Assembly: GCA_035048495.1 (NCBI GenBank)
Contig: CM068547.1
Coordinates: forward strand, 30,015,913-30,079,912
Reading direction: 5' to 3'
Length of the DNA: 64,000 nucleotides
DNA from: Euptelea pleiosperma
Lineage: Eukaryota > Streptophyta > Magnoliopsida > Ranunculales > Eupteleaceae
The notes below the pieces were generated by a model, which saw nothing but the letters and a program-made list of their open reading frames with translations, was not told where the DNA came from and ran no database searches. Positions within the stretch are counted from its first letter, which is position 1. Every line of letters begins with the position of its first letter. A program made the translations under genes and the position numbers. Below are positions 57,980 through 64,000 of the stretch, piece after piece.

Positions 57980-58884
57980 CAAGCGCGTGGATTGAGTCTT
58001 TTCAGATCTGAAATTCTAGTTTCCACTTCCCCCACTTATCAATAGACTCAGGGCTACGAATTCTATAAATATAACCACTCTCTGGACTTATTAAATACAC
58101 ATTGGCCGGAATATAGAGAAGAAAGTTTTATTTATCAAGAGCGTCCATTCGAAGAGCAAAAGCCTTTAGTTCTCACTAATATCTTGTGATCTTTTTATCT
58201 TCTTGATCAAAGCGAAAAGCTTAATCCTTTACTCAGCTTAGGTCTTCGACATAGAAACTTGACCTAGAAGCCTGAGAGTACCAGTGTGTTTCAACACTAT
58301 TTGAGCGACTTAGGGTTCAGGGTGTACCGAGTTCTTCACCTTCAGCAAAGGCTGGAGAGTTGAGAATTAAGATCAGAGTGGCTGATCGAAGGTAGGTTTG
58401 TGGAGTACCAAACTGAACAAGCGGACAAGGTATTTTGGCTGAAAGGGCGTACATGGATTCATAGCGATGATTCAGAGGACGTAGACGCATCGAGAGTAGG
58501 CCTTGACTAAGGTTGGAAGGTGCTGCGTAGGTAACATTTGTTTCGTTTAACTTTCCAATTAGTGATACTTTTCGTTTGGACGTGGTCTTGTGGTTTTCCT
58601 TGGCTAAGGTTTCCAAGCAAAAACTCTTTGTCTTGTGGATGTTTGATTGTTGTTCCATTAATTGTATTGATTAAATCAATGACGAAAAGACAATATACCA
58701 TAAAGGTATATTTGATTTGAGTCGGTTGTGATAATCCTTTTATCAATCAACTAAGGCATACGAGTTTATCACCTCACCTTGACTAATAAACTTGTGATAG
58801 GTTAGATTAATTTTGGAATACCTAATCACTCCCCCCCCCTTCTAGGTATTCTTACATAAAACAGAATGGACCGATTATTTTTCA
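57980..58884 (+). mobile_element. LTR with TATA box, inverted partner of 44893-45250
   Basis: A TATA-like TTCTATAAATATAAC at about 58059 lies downstream of the CCAATCGATTGG array, as a U3 promoter would. The 3' part (58510-58884) matches 44893-45250 in inverse orientation and ends ...GATTATTTTTCA, followed by AAAAT. The upstream limit is not resolved because LTR C is inserted in U3. Confidence 0.65.
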
Positions 58885-58909
58885 AAAATAAATAATGAAA
58901 AAGACTACC

Positions 58910-59190
58910 ATTGAATAGAAATTACTAATCAGGATAAATTTTGATATATATATATGTAGGTCCAACTAGAGATGGGCCAAACATATATATGGTCAGTGGT
59001 CTCTAAGAGTAAGCCACGTGTAAGGTGATGCCCCGTGTAAGGTGCACGTGCATCGTACGTGACATCCCCCTAGCTAGTATATCTATACTAAAGCTCGACC
59101 TTGTTGAGGCGACACTCCATATTTTTTACTCAGTTCCAAAAAACCCTCGACATCTTTAAAATATCTGATGAAACTCTTTCTCTCATAATG
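58910..59190. repeat. tandem duplicate of 60385-60680
   Basis: Shares AGGTCCAACTA, GGTCAGTGGTCTCTAAGAGT, GCATCGTACGTGAC, TATATCTATACTAAAGCT and CCATATTTTTTACT with 60385-60680 in the same orientation. It covers MITE-like sequence and the 3' flank of the neprosin signal-peptide exon. Confidence 0.88.
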
Positions 59191-59336
59191 GGAGGCTTAT
59201 TGAGAATCTTGAGTTGTCTCTCCAACTCCAAATCTTCTTCTTTAGATAAAGTCCTCCCTCCTTCCACTCCATGGTAGTGTGGGCTCAGACTGAGAAAGAA
59301 GACTAGAAACAACGTGACAGGACCCATGAAAGCCAT
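59187..59336 (-). pseudogene. stranded first exon of a neprosin gene (signal peptide and pro-region)
   Basis: From ATG 59336-59334 the minus strand gives MAFMGPVTLFLVFFLSLSPH, a good secretory signal peptide. Then comes SKEEDLELERQLKILNKPPI, the conserved start of the neprosin pro-region. After that the family sequence stops and an unrelated tail follows to a stop. A TATA-like CCATATAAATC (59382-59392) lies about 46-56 bases upstream of this ATG, which is why this Met was preferred to the upstream one at 59366. The nearest neprosin exons downstream on this strand are 14.3 kb away at 44892, beyond the retrotransposon cluster. Confidence 0.85.
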
Positions 59337-59381
59337 GGATTGAAGCTCCTTTTGTTGATAGTCCATGATTTGCAAGCCCTT

Positions 59382-59392
59382 GATTTATATGG
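59382..59392 (-). promoter_or_regulatory. TATA-like box of the neprosin first exon
   Basis: CCATATAAATC on the minus strand, placed to start transcription near 59357, just upstream of the preferred ATG at 59336. Confidence 0.5.
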
Positions 59393-59889
59393 AGTGTAGC
59401 TAGCTAGCCTTGATGTTTATTAGGAAGCCTTCAGCTAATTTTAGCAACAAATTATAAGATAGCCTGTCAACTTTCCAGTTTTGGTTTGTTATTTATTTTA
59501 CAAGAATAAAACCTTGCATGCTCATTGAAAATGTTTCAATTTATATCAGAAATTGATGTAGCTTAGATAATGCCAAATGATAGTCATATACGTATATATA
59601 TTCAGATTTATATGATCACATGATCTAAAATCCAAACAAGATCGATAGAAATTTGATCAATATATATGTACCGATAGGGCTTGAATTTGAACAAGCTTAT
59701 TCGAATCTGGAACAAACTAGGTCCATATCAATTGAAACGTATCCAAACCAAGATCCATATATGAGGATACATATCCGATCCATATCTATTCATTGTTCTT
59801 GCGTCACTAAGATGAATTCCTGAAGATCAATTCGAGTTCACGATGGTCGTTGACTGGGCCATAGTGGGGTAAGTCATCTTTTTCAAGTT

Positions 59890-59921
59890 GGGGGGTGGGG
59901 GGGGGGGGGGGGGGGGGGGGG
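59890..59921. repeat. poly-G tract: six G, one T, 25 G
   Basis: 59890-59895 is G6, 59896 is T and 59897-59921 is 25 uninterrupted G. It is the longest G run in the window. It could form a G-quadruplex or could be an assembly or sequencing artefact. Confidence 0.95.
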
Positions 59922-59939
59922 TATGTCAATAATTCCCAT

Positions 59940-60400
59940 TATTCACTTGGCAAGGGTGTTATGGTCTTTTAGTGTCAAAAGGCGTACGTCACCTGAGCTC
60001 ATTCAATGCTCCTCTTATTAAAAAAATTAAAAATCTTTATTCCTAATATGACCATCAAATTCCTTAAATTTATGAACATTGCTTCTTTTATTTTTTGAAA
60101 ATTTGTACTTTAAAAGGGCGCTTTGATCATTCAATAATTTTACATTTCAACTCAATTGTGAAAGCATTAAAAATATTGATGATGGTGTTCATTATCAAAG
60201 TTGATGACAAACCCACAGTGTGTGAGCCACGTGGCACACTATTAGAGGCTACTGACCATATTGATGTTTGGCCCATCCCTAGATGGACCTAAGTAACAAA
60301 TAGCCTGATTAGTGATTTTTAACCTTTGAATCTGAGTACCCCAAATACTGCTAGAAATCCATGATTAAAAATAAACCATGAAAAAGACTAATCCAACTGA
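59940..60400. mobile_element. MITE, inverse of the loop at 53440-53855
   Basis: The inverse of 53440-53855, with words TTTTAGTGTCAAAAGGCGTA, GAGCTCATTCAATGCTCCTC, GTGAGCCACGTGGCACACTA and GTACCCCAAATACTGCTAGA. Non-coding. Confidence 0.8.
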
Positions 60401-60680
60401 TAGAAATTACCAATCAGGATAAATGTTGATGTATATGTAGGTCCAACTAAGGATGGGCCAAACATCTATATGGTCAGTGGTCTCTAAGAGTATGCCACGT
60501 GTAATGTGATGCCCCATGTAAAGTGCACGTGTATCGTACGTGACGTTCCCATAGTATATCTATACTAAAGCTTAACCTTGTTGAGGTGACACTCTCTCCA
60601 TATTTTTTACTTAGCTCCAGAAAGCCATCAACATAATTAAAATTTCTGATGAAACTCTCTCTCTCTCCCAATACGCTTAT
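60385..60680. repeat. tandem duplicate of 58910-59190
   Basis: Second copy of the 58910-59190 block. It ends near the point that corresponds to the neprosin pro-region, so most of that paralogue's first exon has been lost. The frame at 60474-60671 (-) is a by-product. Confidence 0.8.
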
Positions 60681-60724
60681 CCAATCTGTCTCTCCATTTC
60701 TTATTTTCTTACCCCTAAAATCTC

Positions 60725-61190
60725 AACAATGTTTTAAATGGAGTAAAAGAAATTAACCTCTTCCTCTCCCAAAATCTCAAACAAATACCACTGTTATTTA
60801 CATTATTTTCCATTATTTTTTTCATCGAAATTTGAAATTCAAATTTTGAAATGTAGCGCCTTATTTTTCCGTTATTTCCATTTTTTTCTTGAGAGTTATA
60901 ATCCGTTTTTCCCTTGACCGTTTTAACACTAAAAAATAATTGCCGTTATAACAAAATAACGGCCGTTATTTTCTAAGAAAATTTGTGGAAAAGAAATGGC
61001 CGTTATTTCCGTTAAATTCCATCATTTTTATTGAAAATTTGAAATTCAAATTTAAAATTTTAGCGCCATTGTATTCCGTTTTTTTCCCTGAGCATTACAA
61101 TTTGTCATAACGGCTGTTATAAGGGAAAAAACGGTAACATCCCTAGTCCTTTATAACTTATAACGGCCCATTTTTAACCTTGGCATTGGG
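60725..61190. mobile_element. degraded relative of the AACGGCCGTTA MITE
   Basis: Carries AACGGCCGTTATTTTC and GGTAACATCCCTAGTCC, and ends CCCATTTTTAACCTTG as do 7336-7699 and 23561-23956. No matching TSD was found. Confidence 0.6.
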
Positions 61191-61435
61191 TACCATATTC
61201 CATGGAAAGCCAGTTAAATGAACTTCTTACACCATTTACAAGTATAGTATCATAAAATAAAGGAAAAGCTAGAATAAGGAATTTTTTTTACTAAATTATC
61301 CATTAAACATTAATTGTTTCATTAAGAAACTAAGGGTAAATGAGACATTTGGTCTAACATGAAAAATGAAAAAAAAAATACAAACCCAATCTCCATTTAC
61401 CTTTATATATAATAAAAGTAAATAATTTCATCATA

Positions 61436-64000
61436 TTAAACCCAACAAAATCCTCCGGGCCCACCAAACAAGAATGTAAGTCCCTTAAAGTGTCCTTGAT
61501 ACCCATAATAATGCAAACGATAACATTTAGGGGTATCTTCAAAACTCTCCAACAAATTTGCATTGGGAGCTATCGTATTATCATATTGATTAACGATCTC
61601 AAGTTGTCTAAAGAAACAGGCATGGTGAAAGGTACGATCTGCAGGGAAATGTCCACTCCCCATTGGTGGACTACTTCCATGGGGGGGACCCCTTGCTAAC
61701 CCTCCCCAACCAACATGATTAGTACCTTCTAATAAATGAGGTAATAAGTTCTTTGGCCAGTAACCCACGTCTATATTTTCTATTTGCAACCACCAATACT
61801 TAGTATATGGATCCTGCCATTAAAATAATAAAGTCAATTTTTCCAAAAACAAAGATATCATGGCCCTATGAGGAATTTAAAATCAATGTTTTATAACTCA
61901 GAACTCGGACTCGATTCGGAAGTCCATTTGATCAAATCACCTTGATGACTCGGGAGTCGACTTGGCCAATCATTAAATTATTTAATTAATATTTAAATAT
62001 ATAAAAATAAGAATTATTAAAAATTTGAAAAATCATAAAATATAGAAAAAATACTTTAGAAATTCAACAAAAAACATTGAGTTTCGAGTCGACTCAGCAT
62101 TTAAGTGGTAGGACTGAGTTTTGAGCTAACTCGGTCGAGTTTCCAAGTCAACTAGGTCGAGTCCACATTATTATTAATTCGGTGGACTATCATGTCAAGT
62201 TAACTCGATGACTCGGGAGTCGACTCATCCAGTCATTAAATTAATTAATAAATATTTAAATATATAAAAATAATATTTATTAAAAACTTTGAAAAGAAAA
62301 CATTGAATTTCGAGTCGACTCGTCATTTAAATGGTTGGGCTGAGTTTTGACTCGACTCAGCCGAGTTTCCAAGTCAACTCGGCTGAGTTTCCGAGTCATC
62401 TCGGCAAAACCTGCAAATCTGAGTTTGTATGTCGAGTCACTCAAAATATGATCGAGTCGACCGAGTCGAGAGTCAACTCGGCGAGTTTGAAAACATAGAT
62501 TTAAAGGAAATAATAATGCATAGAAAATTAAATAATTTTGGATTTACCTGAAATATATAGAATCGAGAATTATATTGAGTCCCACCATACGTAGAGATGT
62601 GCTCCATATAAGCACCAATGATAACTTGTTTGCTAACTTGTACGAAGCCAGGACAAAGATTATTGAAACAACCTATGTCATTACCTTTTCCCTATTTAGA
62701 ATAAAAAATAGATAATAAATAATATATTTAATTAAGAAGTTAAGAAACTATAAAGGTTATAAACTTACAGCCCAAAATATAAATATTCGAGTTTTGCTAT
62801 CGCCAAATAGATGTGGATTTACCTGTTAAATATTCAACATGTTAACTCAAATCAATAAGCTTTGTTTGTAAAGGACTTGCAATATGGAATAAGAAACCTT
62901 TAAATCCACCAAATTTAATAGTGAAACATTTTGTGTAAAATGACTTACTGTCCATCCAACTTGTATAGAGTTGAGTTTAAACATTGGACCATTTTGAATC
63001 CAAATTTGAGCTGAACTAGATTGACCCGCTCGTACTCTTGGATTATATACGTTAATGAATGCTCGAGCTCCAAAATATCTATCTAATGGATCATATTTCG
63101 TTTGAACAAGCGCCCGCTGCATGTGTAACAATTAACTTTAAATGAGTAGATAAAAAGGTTATTTATCGCAAATTCTAAACAATAAGACCCTAAATTCGCT
63201 GATTTTACATAAAAAATAAATAAATAATATTCTATGATTAATGATTTACGACATAAAAATTTCATTAGAAAATAAATAACCTTTAAGTTAAAATAAATAT
63301 GAATTTTACTTTTCATATTATTTCAATATTAAAACGTTCTAACATAATACAATATTAATTAATGGAAAATATAAATAAATGTCAATATTAAATACTAAAA
63401 TAAACATAAGAAGTAAATTGAAAAGAATCAATAGAAAATAAATCATTTCTTTCGGTAAACTAACATTTAATTTTAAAATAAATTAGAGTTTTAATTATTC
63501 TAAAAATATTAAAACATATGAAGAAGGATGATGCTTATAGGAATAGAAAATATCAGTGACTACCAATATTTTTTAGAATATTAAATATTATTATAAAGAT
63601 GACATTAAATTGAAAAATCATATAAATACTACATAATTACATAGTATAGAAAATATATCATTTTCATTGAGTAAAATAATCTTTAATTTAATAGAAATGT
63701 GGGTTTACTTATTCCAAGATTATTAAAATATTAAAATATATGAAGATAGATGCTTATTTGTATAAGAGAATATATTGTAATAAAGTGTGTGAGATGCGTC
63801 ATATCATATTTGGTGTATCTCATCACATATTCTCCGGATCATTAAGATTTGGATGAATCAATTAGGATTAGATTTGATTATATAAGATTAGGATTTCCTT
63901 CGTTATTGAACTCTTGTAATGCACATCAATTTGAAATAGAATATTAAACTAAGAATTAATGAACAACATTTTGAAAATAATTAACTTACATATGCACCAG
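61436..64000 (-). CDS. neprosin-domain (DUF239) secreted peptidase-like gene, partial
   Basis: Minus-strand exons: 63990-64000 (edge only, donor GTAAGTT), 63116-62949, 62822-62769, 62691-62548 and 61813-61436 (stop TAA). All are GT-AG and in phase, giving 247 residues plus the edge. In order: YDPLDRYFGARAFINVYNPR, SSAQIWIQNGP, NSIQVGWT, VNPHLFGDSKTRIFIFWA, GCFNNLCPGFVQVSKQVIIG, ISTYGGTQYN, WWLQIENIDVGYWPKNLLPH, SPPMGSGHF and LTFLFGGPGG. This is the DUF239 fold of neprosin, a secreted glutamic peptidase family. Where family members usually have an IE(V/A)GW glutamate this protein has Gln, and the usual WGGE glutamate is Leu, so it may be inactive. No stop or frameshift was seen in the visible exons. 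The signal peptide and pro-region lie beyond the window. An intron holds a 616-bp DNA element. Confidence 0.9.
61883..62498. mobile_element. GACTCGG-rich DNA element in the neprosin intron, copy 2
   Basis: 616 bp beginning TCAATGTTTTATAACTC and ending GAGTTTGAAAACATAG. Flanks are ATTTAAAA (61875-61882) and ATTTAAAG (62499-62506). It is in the same intron position as copy 1 at 44163-44817. Confidence 0.8.
63117..63989 (-). other. neprosin intron, A+T-rich
   Basis: Intron between the partial exon at the window edge and the exon at 62949-63116. Very A+T-rich with no coding signal; open frames here are fortuitous. Confidence 0.6.

Overview
This is plant nuclear DNA from an angiosperm with an expanded, repeat-rich, A+T-rich genome. 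The evidence is GT-AG introns of several kilobases, organelle-targeted nuclear genes, a neprosin-type peptidase family, and nested Ty1/copia, Ty3/gypsy, LINE, hAT and MITE sequences. The species cannot be fixed from the window; a magnoliid or early-diverging eudicot is only a guess. No rRNA, tRNA or CRISPR feature was recognised, and nothing looks bacterial.

Three gene loci are supported. (1) At 1966-8745 (+) are the last four exons of a gene for a plastid-type single-membrane-span protein resembling Arabidopsis At1g42960; its first exon is probably left of the window. (2) At 25256-42144 (+) is a complete five-exon gene for a 170-residue Mth938-domain protein (NDUFAF3 type, complex I assembly). 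All four junctions keep phase, and 513 coding bases are spread over 16.9 kb because the introns have filled with transposons. An inverted, broken copy of its first two exons lies at 14860-15418 (-). (3) At 43.5-64 kb (-) is a neprosin (DUF239) cluster: four spliced exons at 61436-63116 plus the edge of another at 63990-64000, a pseudogene at 43532-44892, and a stranded signal-peptide exon at 59187-59336.

Layout: 1-1289 LTR fragment; 1290-8790 gene 1 with LINE and MITE insertions; 9-16 kb MITEs, foldbacks, a possible decayed 5' exon region and the pseudogene; 16952-23313 a copia element with matching LTRs, PBS and 5-bp TSD, split by a 1150-bp hAT element; 23.5-42.2 kb gene 2, whose second intron holds another copia split by an 845-bp hAT that carries a captured fragment of a subtilisin-propeptide (I9) inhibitor gene; 43-64 kb the neprosin cluster, split by about 14 kb of nested LTR elements including three copies of one large-LTR family.

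Two patterns cut across the window. One is a set of very short LINE-tail insertions (about 10-58 bp), each between 12-18 bp target-site duplications. The other is a MITE superfamily starting CATGGTTTAAA or CAAGGTTTAAA with 8-bp TSDs. All exon calls come from reading codons and splice sites by eye. Family names come from recognised motifs and need a homology search.
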